Below, in pieces: positions 7,853-16,800 of a DNA stretch of 21,330 bases. Source of the DNA: Sporisorium sorghi. Its lineage: Eukaryota > Basidiomycota > Ustilaginomycetes > Ustilaginales > Ustilaginaceae. Numbering within the stretch: position 1 is the first letter of the stretch; the number at the start of each line of letters is the position of its first letter. The notes under the pieces are model-generated. The model had not been told where the DNA came from. It searched no databases and saw only the letters and a program-made list of their open reading frames with translations. The translations under genes and the position numbers were made by a program. Where the stretch lies: NCBI GenBank assembly GCA_023212695.1, contig JALCCG010000337.1:1-21330 (forward strand), in the 5' to 3' direction.

Positions 7853-10111
7853 ATGGACAGCCCCCTCGCAGCAAGAGGCATCGACCAGCCTCTCGCCGCC
7901 GTCGACTCCCTCCATCGCCATCACACCCACCTTGAACATCAACAGCAACACAACCAACCATCATCGCCATCAATACCACAGCACTCATCCCTCAAAACAG
8001 ACGCCTCATCATCCTACAAACATCTCAAAGAAGCCTGGATCGCCGACCAGACCGGCAGCTCGATCCACGTCGTCAACGCGCTCGGCCTCGTCATGCTCTT
8101 GACGTACGCGATCTGGGCCGTGCTGCGCGCCAAACGCATTCGGTTTGTGGAGGCACAGCAGAGACGGCAGCGGGGAGAGCTGTCGAGTGCGGTAGTGGCG
8201 TGGGTGGTGACGGCGATGGCGGGGGTGTCGGATGTGCAGCTCGAGTTTTTGATTCTCGTCGTGCCGGCGGTGTGTGCGCATACGGTGCTCGCAAGGCATC
8301 TGTTGGCGACGAATGGCGTGCTGGTTGCTGTGCTTGGGTTTCTCATTCGGACGGGGCCGCCGTTGCGACTCAAGTCGACGGCTTTGGAGAGAAAGCAGAA
8401 ACGACACTGGTCGAAAAAGTACGAGGATGACGAGGATGACGACGGCGACGAAGAGATCGACAATGATGTGAATGACAACCGTAGACCGCGCAATTCGGCG
8501 GAAACATCATCGCTCTCACCACACAACACAGCAGCGACCGAGTCCGAACTACCCTTCCGCGTATCGATCGATTCGGCCGCCGACGCAGCGCACGCATCCG
8601 CCGCCCCACCCAACTTCTACGACGGACCCGGATCCTCGTCCCGCTCAGACGCAGACCTGTCCATCGACACGTCGCTCAGCACCGCCCCACAAAGCCCGCT
8701 CCTGGGATCAGCCGCTTCACTCTTATCGCCCGACGTGGCATCGATGTCGTCATCCTTCCCATCGCCCACCCGGCGGTCGAACAGCGAGCTGACCGCGCTC
8801 AAACCCGCACTTACCACACAACTGCACTCACGCGATGGGTCGGATGCGCAGTCGGCCGTGTCGACGTCGTCTGCGATGCTGTCCCCCTTGGCGCGGAGCG
8901 TAGTCGATCCGTGGGGGAAGGGCAAGTCGCCCTCCTCGCTCGACTTGGCGGGTTCGCAACACGACGCCCCTTTCTCCGCTGCACCGCGACCCACTGTAGC
9001 TTCAACGACGAGAGCGGACCGCAACGCATTCGTGCGCCCACAACCCTTCCTCGCCGTCTACCGCGCACACATGATGCTCGTCACCGTCATATCGATCCTC
9101 GCTGTCGACTTCCCTGTCTTCCCGCGCTTCCTCTCGAAATGCGAATCATGGGGCACGAGCTGGATGGACATGGGCGTCGGCTCGTTCGTCTTCTCGCTTG
9201 GGATCATCTCTGCGCTGCCGTTCCTCAAATCCCCTCAAAACCGCTTCAGGCCGGTGCGGCAGCAGATTGTCGCCGATTTCCGCCGAGCTTTTCCGCTGCT
9301 GGTGCTGGGCCTGGTGCGCGTGGTGATGGTCAAAGGCGTCGAGTACCCAGAGCACGTGAGCGAGTACGGTGTGCACTGGAACTTCTTCATCACACTCGGT
9401 TTACTGCCTTTTGCAGCGACGGCCTCGCGCCCCTTTGCACGATACATCCGGTACAGCGTGCTCGGCGTCTCGCTCTCCCTTCTGCACCACCTCCTGCTCA
9501 CTCGCACACGCTGGCAAGGCTGGGCTCTGGCAGATTCTACGCGTACAACGTTGCTGCAGCAAAACAAGGAGGGGCTGACGAGCATGACGGGCTATCTGGC
9601 GATCTTCTACATCGGCCTTGACGTGGGGCATTACGCGCTGCCGCTCGACCCGTACTTTGCCTACCGGCGGGTGAGAAGGCGCAGGGCACGGCCAAGGACG
9701 GGGAAGCTCGCTATGGTACTTGCGAGTCTGGCGGTCGTGTGGTGGCTCCTCTTTGGGATGGCGTGTGTGGTGGGGTGGAAGGCGAGCAGGAGGCTGGCGA
9801 ATCTGCCGTACGTTCTCTGGGTTGCGGCGTTCAATACGTCGTTCCTCCTCGGGTATGTGCTCGTCTACGTGTGGATTCTCCAGCCGCTCGAGCAGGAGCC
9901 AAATAGGAGCCCGCTGCTGTTGGACGATCTCAACAGGCACGGGCTGACCGTGTTTCTGGCGGCGAACCTGCTGACCGGGCTGGTGAATTTGGCGATGAGG
10001 ACGATGTACACGCGGGACACGGTGGCGGTGCTCGTGTTGGTCGTGTATGTGGGCGTGTGTTGCGGGCTGGCAAGGGCGATGACGGCGAAGGGGGTCAGGG
10101 TCAAGTTGTAG
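7853..10111 (+). CDS. GWT1: GPI-anchor biosynthesis inositol acyltransferase GWT1 (PIG-W)
   Basis: GWT1 acylates the inositol of glucosaminyl-phosphatidylinositol in the ER membrane, an early GPI-anchor step. The product is 752 residues, against about 490 in yeast. Family signatures are clear: a first hydrophobic segment with VVNALGLVMLLTYAIWAVL (about residues 70-90), FLAVYRAHMMLVTVISILAV and DFPVFPR (about 398-425), WGTSWMDMGVGSFVFSLG, VEYPEHVSEYGVHWNFFITL (about 495), RRLANLPYVLWVAAFN (about 645) and GLTVFLAANLLTGLVNLAMR (about 696); it ends RVKL. Multiple membrane helices fill both halves. The extra length is an acidic then Ser/Pro-rich segment (about residues 180-385) between the early helices and the YRAHMM block. 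The first ATG of the frame is used; no intron is needed. It ends 169 bases before the opposing secreted-protein gene. Family assignment is secure; the insertion is unexplained. Confidence 0.95.
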   Translation: MDSPLAARGIDQPLAAVDSLHRHHTHLEHQQQHNQPSSPSIPQHSSLKTDASSSYKHLKEAWIADQTGSSIHVVNALGLVMLLTYAIWAVLRAKRIRFVEAQQRRQRGELSSAVVAWVVTAMAGVSDVQLEFLILVVPAVCAHTVLARHLLATNGVLVAVLGFLIRTGPPLRLKSTALERKQKRHWSKKYEDDEDDDGDEEIDNDVNDNRRPRNSAETSSLSPHNTAATESELPFRVSIDSAADAAHASAAPPNFYDGPGSSSRSDADLSIDTSLSTAPQSPLLGSAASLLSPDVASMSSSFPSPTRRSNSELTALKPALTTQLHSRDGSDAQSAVSTSSAMLSPLARSVVDPWGKGKSPSSLDLAGSQHDAPFSAAPRPTVASTTRADRNAFVRPQPFLAVYRAHMMLVTVISILAVDFPVFPRFLSKCESWGTSWMDMGVGSFVFSLGIISALPFLKSPQNRFRPVRQQIVADFRRAFPLLVLGLVRVVMVKGVEYPEHVSEYGVHWNFFITLGLLPFAATASRPFARYIRYSVLGVSLSLLHHLLLTRTRWQGWALADSTRTTLLQQNKEGLTSMTGYLAIFYIGLDVGHYALPLDPYFAYRRVRRRRARPRTGKLAMVLASLAVVWWLLFGMACVVGWKASRRLANLPYVLWVAAFNTSFLLGYVLVYVWILQPLEQEPNRSPLLLDDLNRHGLTVFLAANLLTGLVNLAMRTMYTRDTVAVLVLVVYVGVCCGLARAMTAKGVRVKL

Positions 10112-10280
10112 CGGGAACGAGACACACGGAGAAAGCACATTTCTCAAAAGCCTGATCTCAGGTTGTGAGATGAGAAAAAGAGTGACATTGACGAGTGTGC
10201 GGTGTAAAAAGACAGGATCGAGGTCGAGTATTGCTGGTCAAAGACCGAACGGTGAAAGACGTGCACCAACCAGGGCGAGT

Positions 10281-10757
10281 CTACTTTTTCGAGTTGGGGA
10301 AGACGAATCCACCGGCACCCGCACCACCGCCGGCCTGGGCGGCGTACTGGGGCGGACGCTGCGCCGCACCACCCACGGACAGAACCGAGTTGTCGGACAT
10401 GAGGATGCCGATGGGGTACGCACCCTCGCGCTGCTGGGGCTGCGGAGCGGCGTACACGGGCTGCTGCTGCACGTACCCACCGCCGCCTTCGCGCTCGTGG
10501 TCGTGGTCGTGGTGGTCGCCGAACAGGCGCTGTGCGCCAATCATGCCCGCCGTGCCCGCAAATGCAGCACCCCCGGCGAGCGCAGTGCCCGTGAGCACCG
10601 TGCCCGCCGCGCTGCGCCCGTGGTGGCCCGGGGCGGGCTCGCGCTTGCCGAACTTGTGCGAGGCATCATCGCGCGGCGCGGCGATCGACGCCGATGCCGA
10701 GTGGACCGCGGCGAAAGTGAGGACCAGCAGGCTCAGCAGCGAGGTCTTGATTTGCAT
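10281..10757 (-). CDS. Small secreted protein, unknown function, with Kex2-like site
   Basis: The 158-residue product starts with a classical signal peptide (MQIKTSLLSLLVLTFAAVHS, then ASA near residue 23). A dibasic KR at residues 38-39 (HKFGKREPAP) is a possible Kex2 cleavage site. Residues 48-76 form a Gly/Ala-rich hydrophobic stretch (TALAGGAAFAGTAGMIGA), which could be membrane-associated or pack as a glycine-zipper helix. Residues 81-90 are His/Asp-rich (DHHDHDHERE), followed by a Gln/Pro-rich part and a Gly/Ala-rich tail ending FVFPNSKK. There are no cysteines, which is unlike typical disulfide-rich effectors. I do not recognise the family. The start is fixed by the signal peptide and by a predicted 5'UTR intron that ends six bases upstream. 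Expression appears to be driven by a TATA box about 150 bases upstream. Confidence 0.75.
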   Translation of the reverse strand: MQIKTSLLSLLVLTFAAVHSASASIAAPRDDASHKFGKREPAPGHHGRSAAGTVLTGTALAGGAAFAGTAGMIGAQRLFGDHHDHDHEREGGGGYVQQQPVYAAPQPQQREGAYPIGILMSDNSVLSVGGAAQRPPQYAAQAGGGAGAGGFVFPNSKK

Positions 10758-10763
10758 TTTGTA

Positions 10764-10842
10764 CTGCGGGAGGGGAGAGGAGGAGGGGAGAGGTGTGAGT
10801 CGCTATGCGTCGTCTGGTGCGGAGGCTGAGCGGTGTGCTTAC
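10764..10842 (-). other. Probable 5'UTR intron of the secreted-protein gene, 79 bp
   Basis: On the minus strand the donor GTAAGC begins at 10842. CTCAC is a branch-like motif, a strong pyrimidine tract (CCTCCTCCTCTCCCCTCC) follows, and GCAG ends at 10764. The next six bases, TACAAA, lead directly into the ATG at 10757. No ATG lies between the TATA box and the donor, so the first exon would be wholly non-coding. Confidence 0.65.
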
Positions 10843-10907
10843 GATGTAGGAGAAGAGAAGGTGAAGTATGGATGGACGGGCGAGGCTCTGTGAGGAAAAG
10901 TGTGGCC

Positions 10908-10912
10908 TTATA
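10908..10912 (-). promoter_or_regulatory. TATA box for the secreted-protein gene
   Basis: On the minus strand the sequence reads GATATAAGG, with TATAA at 10912-10908. It lies about 65 bases before the predicted 5'UTR intron donor and 151 bases before the start codon. An 11-base homopolymer (C on plus, G on minus) sits immediately upstream at 10914-10924. Confidence 0.6.
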
Positions 10913-10913
10913 T

Positions 10914-10924
10914 CCCCCCCCCCC
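10914..10924. repeat. Poly(dG:dC) tract of 11 bases next to the TATA box
   Basis: Eleven C on the plus strand sit directly upstream (minus-strand sense) of the TATA box. A length change here could alter promoter strength, but this is speculative and the tract length itself is error-prone in sequencing. Confidence 0.8.
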
Positions 10925-11607
10925 TTCATCGCTCGCCCAACAACCAGGCATCCACCGAGCAACGAGTCGATCGCCCGCGCACAGACACTTCATCTACCCA
11001 TTGCGTTCCCACAGTCAACCTCACTTTGTGTGCCACTCAACGTCATGTGGGCAAGTGGCCACAGCGTGGGACCAATGGCATGTGCAGAGAGGTGAATACA
11101 ACGGCCTGGCTGTGTCTCCCACGATACGCATTGTCCCGCCCACGATGGACGACGGAGATGAAACAGGGTGGTGTGCCGTTGAGCCCGACTCGCGTTCGGT
11201 TTTAGAGTCGATGCTGGCAAGTGTGACCCACCAGTGAGATTGCGCCGGGTGGGAAACATTGGGCTCAAAAATGCTGAGGTTGACAAGGTTGGGACGCCAA
11301 CTGGGCGGTTGGTAGGGCGGAAGTAGCGGTCCGACAATGGGCACTCGACTCGGTCTGCAACGGCCGGAGCATCGCGGTCCGCATATGAAATGCTGTGCTA
11401 TCCCACGCCAGTCCCGCTGACCCGCAAGATGAAGACAGAGCTCGTCATTCGGGCATATCGGGTTCATCTTGCGCCGACCATGATGCTCATTGTTCGAACA
11501 CGCTGCGAAGAGAGAAATCATCGCGAGAAACAGCATTTCAGAGGCGCCAAAAAGGATCTATTCCCGAGAAAGCATGTGTCCTAGAGTCGTTTGCAAGTGC
11601 GTGCAAT
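10925..11607. other. Intergenic region between the secreted-protein promoter and the helicase 3' end
   Basis: About 680 bases hold the upstream promoter of the secreted-protein gene and the 3' untranslated region of the helicase gene, both read leftward. A CCAAT motif occurs near 11072. A minus-strand frame at 11021-11536 begins with an ATG and a hydrophobic stretch (MLFLAMISLFAAC), but there is no other support for it as a gene. No RNA gene was recognised. Confidence 0.5.
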
Positions 11608-13521
11608 CTATCGCTTGTTCGAGTTCCGCCCACCTTGAGATTGACCCTGCCTCTTGAGGTCGGAGTCTCTTCCACTGCCGGCATTCCTCCCACCGCCGCC
11701 GCCACCCGACTTCGCCGGCAGCTCCCTGACCACGTTCAAACCCGGCTTACCCTTCAGGCCCATCATGGACACGGTCTTCTGCAGAAGCGGCGGACCGACC
11801 CAGCTGCCATCCGGGCCCGCGGGCCACTGCAAGATGTCTCTTGCGTACTCGTTGGTCGAAGCGATGAGATCTTCCGGCTTCCACTTGAGCTGTTTGAGGT
11901 ATGCCTTGTAGAAGCCCAGATGCGCCTGGTATGCCTGGCTGCGCGTGTTTGGGTCGATGGCCTGCATTGCTGCATCGACGTTGCGCGTCACCTCGTCCAG
12001 ACGCACGCCTGCCTCGGACTCGACGGGAGCAACGTCAAGTTTTGTGATGGGCAGCTTTCTGACGTCCGACTGCTTGAGGAAGAACGCCTCAAAGTCGGCG
12101 AGGATGAGCACGCCGCGGCCCTGCTTGCCCGCACGTGCAGTGCGTCCCAGGCGGTGGATGTACTGCTCGAGACTGCTCGGCAGACCGAGTTGCAGCACGA
12201 GCGAGATACCCGGGATATCGATTCCACGCGCCGTGACGTCGGACGAGAACAAAATCCCCGAAGCGCTCGTCTGGAACGTCTCCATGGTCTTCGTACGCAC
12301 CGCCTGCGACTTGCGCGAGTGAATCTCGAAAATAGGCCCCAACTTTGCATACGCCGAACCGCGCTGGTTGCGCAGCTGCGTAAACACTGCCGCAGCCAGC
12401 GACGTCGACCGGGCCGTCGGCAGGAACACGAGGACCTTGTGGTTGGTCGGGTACCGAATCGCTTCGCCCAGCACCACCTGGAGTGCACGCGGGAGGCAGT
12501 CGCGCAACGAACAGATCAGCGACTCTTGCGGAACGTGCTCGTGCGTGTTGGTGTCTTGCTCCGTGAGCGTCGAGATGAATGCGTGGTCGGGACGCAATTT
12601 AGCCACATCGTGCACGAACGACGGGATGGTGGCCGAGAAGAACAGCGACTGCCTCTGACTCGCAACCGGGTCGGGGAGCATCTTGAGGATCTTTTCGAGC
12701 TCGTTGCGGAAGCCCATGTCGAGCATGCGGTCCGCCTCGTCGAGCACGAGCACCTTGAGGTTCTGGCACGCCTTGCGCAAATCCAACCCTGGAGCGTCGC
12801 TGGTGAGATGGTCCAGTAGACGGCCGGGTGTAGCGATGAGCAAGTCCTTGCGATCGCGCTGGAGACGCTTGCGCTCGGCGCCGATGTTGGTGCCACCCAC
12901 GACGTGCTGCACGGAGAAACTGGCTTGGAGGTTGGCGAGCAGCATCTGCGCCTCTTTTTCGATCTGCAGCGCCAGCTCGCGGGTGGGCGAGAGCACGAGC
13001 ACAGAGATGGACGTCTGCGGTGGCGGCTTGGGCAGAGCGCAGAGCTTCTGGATCGAGGGGATGAGGAAGGCGAGCGTCTTGCCCGTTCCCGTCTTGGCCT
13101 GTGCGAGAACGTCCTTGCCTTCGAGAGCGGTGGAGAGCGTCGCAGCTTGGACAGCAGACATCGTGGGAAATGGGATGGCCGACAGGAGACGGTCGTCAAT
13201 GTGACCCTTGAGATCGGCGAACTTGTTCTCGGTCAAGTAGACGGCAGCGTCAGTGCCAGGGGCGATGGCCTTGGGCGTCCAGGTGGGCGTGTTGGTGCCG
13301 GACGCAGCGGGGGTCTCTTCAGGAGTAGCGTCGACGCTGCTGATCGAAGCTGGCTGTTGCGTTGAGGCAGTGGCAGAAGCACCGCCGCGACCGCCCCTGC
13401 CTCGTCCTCGTCCACCTCCTCCTCGACCTCTACCGCCTCGCCCACCGCGCCCGCGTGCTCCACCTGCTGCTCCTGCTCCTACTTGAGGGCCAAGCCTGCT
13501 TGACAAGCTGTTTGAATCCAT
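11608..13521 (-). CDS. MSS116: DEAD-box ATP-dependent RNA helicase, MSS116/CYT-19-like
   Basis: The product (637 residues from the ATG at 13521) is an ATP-dependent RNA unwinding enzyme; relatives act as general RNA chaperones for group I/II intron splicing and mitochondrial translation. An RGG-rich N-terminus (residues 22-48) is followed by FADL (about 101), FPTMSAVQ (Q motif), AKTGTGKT (142-149), PTRELALQ (179), TPGRLLDHL (231), DEAD (261-264), SAT (296-298), VFLPTAR (365), DVTARGIDIPG (428) and HRLGRTAR (456-463). After the helicase core comes a C-terminal extension with YQAHLGFYKAYLKQL and MGLKGKPGLNV, characteristic of the MSS116 group, and a Gly/Arg tail. An in-frame ATG at 13638 adds 39 residues without any acidic residue, which might be a mitochondrial presequence. 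An RGG N-terminus would instead suit a nuclear or cytosolic form. No intron is needed. It is divergent from the PPR-LIP2 gene. Confidence 0.9.
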   Translation of the reverse strand: MDSNSLSSRLGPQVGAGAAGGARGRGGRGGRGRGGGGRGRGRGGRGGASATASTQQPASISSVDATPEETPAASGTNTPTWTPKAIAPGTDAAVYLTENKFADLKGHIDDRLLSAIPFPTMSAVQAATLSTALEGKDVLAQAKTGTGKTLAFLIPSIQKLCALPKPPPQTSISVLVLSPTRELALQIEKEAQMLLANLQASFSVQHVVGGTNIGAERKRLQRDRKDLLIATPGRLLDHLTSDAPGLDLRKACQNLKVLVLDEADRMLDMGFRNELEKILKMLPDPVASQRQSLFFSATIPSFVHDVAKLRPDHAFISTLTEQDTNTHEHVPQESLICSLRDCLPRALQVVLGEAIRYPTNHKVLVFLPTARSTSLAAAVFTQLRNQRGSAYAKLGPIFEIHSRKSQAVRTKTMETFQTSASGILFSSDVTARGIDIPGISLVLQLGLPSSLEQYIHRLGRTARAGKQGRGVLILADFEAFFLKQSDVRKLPITKLDVAPVESEAGVRLDEVTRNVDAAMQAIDPNTRSQAYQAHLGFYKAYLKQLKWKPEDLIASTNEYARDILQWPAGPDGSWVGPPLLQKTVSMMGLKGKPGLNVVRELPAKSGGGGGGRNAGSGRDSDLKRQGQSQGGRNSNKR

Positions 13522-13820
13522 GACTGTGAATGGTATCGTGTTGTGAGATGGTGGAAGTGATCCAAGGTGGCGCACAGACAGCAAGTTTGACGTGCACAAA
13601 AAATTTGCCGATTTTCCGGGATTTTTAATTATTTGCATTTTTCAGGAATTTCTTCTTACCGGCCGAGACAGCTCAAATTTCGGGACACGGGGTGTTGGAA
13701 GACTGAGCTTTTTGATTTCTTTTGGCTTTTGTTGTTTCTTGCTTCTTCTTGCTCCACCATCCTCTTACTTCTCCTCACTTCTGCCCCTACGTTGCGCAGT
13801 GCAGCAGCATCGGGATCGCC
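13522..13820. promoter_or_regulatory. Divergent promoter region between the helicase and the PPR-LIP2 gene
   Basis: This 299-base interval separates two divergently read start codons. Its centre (about 13590-13700) is clearly AT-rich compared with the flanking genes, and a CT-rich block (about 13730-13790) precedes the PPR-LIP2 start. On the minus strand it contains the alternative helicase ATG at 13638. No TATA box is evident. Confidence 0.55.
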
Positions 13821-16800
13821 ATGAGGGGCCAGTCTTTCTCTCTCAAAAGGGCCGGGGTAGCTGTTGCAGGTCCAAGCAACACTGCAGCCACCCGCTCATC
13901 CTTCTTGCGGCTCGCAAGACCATCCCAGTCACGGCACCTTGCGACCCACGCCGACTCGCCCGCTTCCCTACCTTTCGCTCCGTTTCAAGACCTCATCAAC
14001 GAAGCATTGAAACCGAATTTCGTACAGTCAGCTTTTCTTTCGCCCGCTCCAAGGAAGCTGAAACGCCATACGGACACCAAACATGTTCAGCAGCCTCGAC
14101 AGCCTGAGCCAGCATCCGTCTCTTCCAAGACATCGAAGCCGGCTCTCGCCAGTACAACAGCTCAGCTCGCTCAGGCCACCAGCAGCAAGATCCACGCAAA
14201 CAGGTCGCGCATGATTGTCCGCTTCATCCGCCTCAACCGCATCCTTTCTGCTATGGCTGCCTTTGTCGAGGACGTCGCCAACCCGAGTCGCCTGCCTTTC
14301 ACCTCAGAGCAGTTGCAGGACTTTGTCGTCGCCTTGCGCATCCAGTGCAAGAAGCATTCCACCACGCGCCCTGCTCCTGTTCCTTCTGACTCTACCACCG
14401 GCGACCTATGGAGACCCGCTCGTCTCGATCCCGCCATCCAAGCCAAGACGCTTCCCATCCCGATACAGTGCATGTACGCCATGGCTGCCATCTACGACGT
14501 TGGCATCGAACGCAATGTACCTCCTACAGGAAAGATGATCTCGGCCATGCTTTCCACCTGGGCTGGCCATCTTACTCCTGACCAATTGAACCATGCGGCG
14601 GAATCGGCGCTCGGTCATCTCGTCCCTCCCACTACATCCGACCAGGCAGCCTGCCTTCGGCGCATCAGCCACCATGCGCTCTCCTCCTTCATCACGGCGT
14701 TCGGCTGCGCCAGGACACCGCAACGAGGCGAAGAGCTGCTGGCGTATTGGGCAAAAGCGCAGAGAGCCGATGGCGGACCTGCGCACGTCTCGATCCTGCA
14801 TGCCGACGACCACATCGACCTCACAGGATGGGGCCACAACGTTTTCGTTTGGCATGCACTGATCAGCTCTCGTGTCGATGCGGGCGATCTGGTTGGAGCT
14901 CGAAAGTGGTTGGAACGCTACAGGACGGCAAGTCGACACTCGCAGACGCCTCGTCCGCCCATCAAGACCGAGCCGTATTTGGCGTACATGGCTGGCATCC
15001 GCGAAAAGGCCAAGACGCGCAAACCTTCGCGAGTACGGATCAAGCGAATCACTGCCGAGGTCCGGGAAGCTGTGCAGTTCATGATCGACGACCACGTACC
15101 CATCCAGAGCTCCGTGCTCGCCTTTGTCATTGACTTTGAGGCGAGGGTCGGTAACGTTGACGGAGGTGCTAAGCTTATTCAGGAGTTGGGCAGCATCATC
15201 AAAGACCGCGCGCTTGAGGACGCGGAACTGCTGCAAGCGCTTCTCCGCTTCCGAAAGGCTGCGGCTGACGCTGAAGCAGCTGCAACGGCTACAAGCGTGT
15301 CTTCGACCGCAAGCATGAAAGGCAAGCACAACGCTGACGCGCTGCCGTCGGTGCGATCGCTCATCCACTCGCTGGTCCAAGTAGGCGAGGCCAAGGTACG
15401 ATCCTCTCAACAGAATCTGGCAACGTGTCGAAGTCGCGGCACGCTCAATGCCGCCCTCAAGGCCGCGATGGCAGAAGGCGACTATCCAGCCGCCGTCGTC
15501 GTGCTCAACCTCTTTGAACGCTGGAGGATCATCCCCTCCGTAAGCACCTACGCGTACGTCGTCTCTCCTCTCATCGCACAAGGACACAACACCGCTTTCG
15601 CCGCCGATCCAGGCGAAGTCACTTACTCAAGCAGCAAGCACAATCTCGAAGCGGTGCTGCAGAGCTTGGCGCGCGACACCGACGATTCGCAGGCTGAGGC
15701 CATTCTCAAACGCATTGAAGAGCAAGCGTCGTGGGGCGAGACCGTAGTCATCAGCGCTCAGCCTGCGATGCCGTTGCGTCAGACGCAGTACCTGATCAGG
15801 GTGCTCAATCGGGCATGCGCTGCCGAGTTTGAAAATACGTCAGAACGAGTCGTTCCAGAATGGTTGACGGCGTTCAGGAATGCGCGGTGGAGCGCAGAGC
15901 CGTCCGAGGTGCTGTCGGAGCAGGCCTTGCTTCGACAGGTCAAATTCGCCATCTATGACGCACAGGACGAGCTGCTGGGTACAAAGGAGGAGAGACAGGA
16001 TGCGCCGTACCGCAAGCGGCTGATTCAGAAGTCCAAGTCGCGCCTGCATACGGTGCAGCCGATTCTGTCGCCGCACCGACGCGGCCTCAAGCCGCTGCCC
16101 AAACCGGATCCGCCTCTTGTGCCCAACGTAGTCGCGAAGCGCGACACGAGCCACGCACGCAAGCAAATGTACATGAGGCAGTCGGCGGCTCGGTCCGCGC
16201 GGCACGTCTCGATTCATGGGCGCATTAAGCCGTATTTGAAGGTCCCGGCGGGTCGCTCGGGTGGTGCGAGTGTGGGCTCGGCACGTGCATTCTCGACGTC
16301 GGCCGCCGCTAGGGTTGACGATGCGGGTGCGAGCTGCGAGCTGGCTGCAGCATCGAAGGGCGACTACACGCACCTCGAACCGGTACGGGCGATCTACATC
16401 CCCGGGTTTGTCCCCTACACCTTGGGTCTGGCGCTCCAAGAGCATTTGGTCAAACAGCGGTCCGACGCGCGGGCGGCTCTCCGCGCGCTGGCAGACACCT
16501 CGTCCACCTCCGCTTCCACGCTCGCTGGGCTCTCCACCATCTCCCCCTCAGCTTCGGAGCGCGACCTCCGCGCACAAGCCGAGCAGGACACGCTCCTGCT
16601 ACTCCAGCACCGACCCGTCTACACCGAAGGCCGGCGGCACGATTCCGAAAACGAGCTCGTCGCCACGCACCTGCGCTCCCTGGGCGCCGAGTACCACCTA
16701 ACCAAACGCGGTGGGCAGATCACCTACCACGGACCCGGGCAGCTCGTGGGCTACCCGATCCTCAACCTGGCCAGCATGGGACTCGCGAGCCGCTGCTACG

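Noticed and set aside
11395..12819. 474-codon frame antisense to the helicase
   Set aside because: It mirrors the codon bias of the helicase gene, does not start at a convincing ATG and shows no domain, whereas the opposite strand has a full set of DEAD-box motifs.
13722..13820. Longer N-terminus for the PPR-LIP2 protein
   Set aside because: The frame is open upstream but starts only at TTG; the first ATG at 13821 has a purine at -3 and leads straight into a presequence-like segment.
14406..15587. 393-codon frame antisense to the PPR part of the fusion gene
   Set aside because: A long antisense frame is expected in GC-rich coding DNA; no motif supports it.
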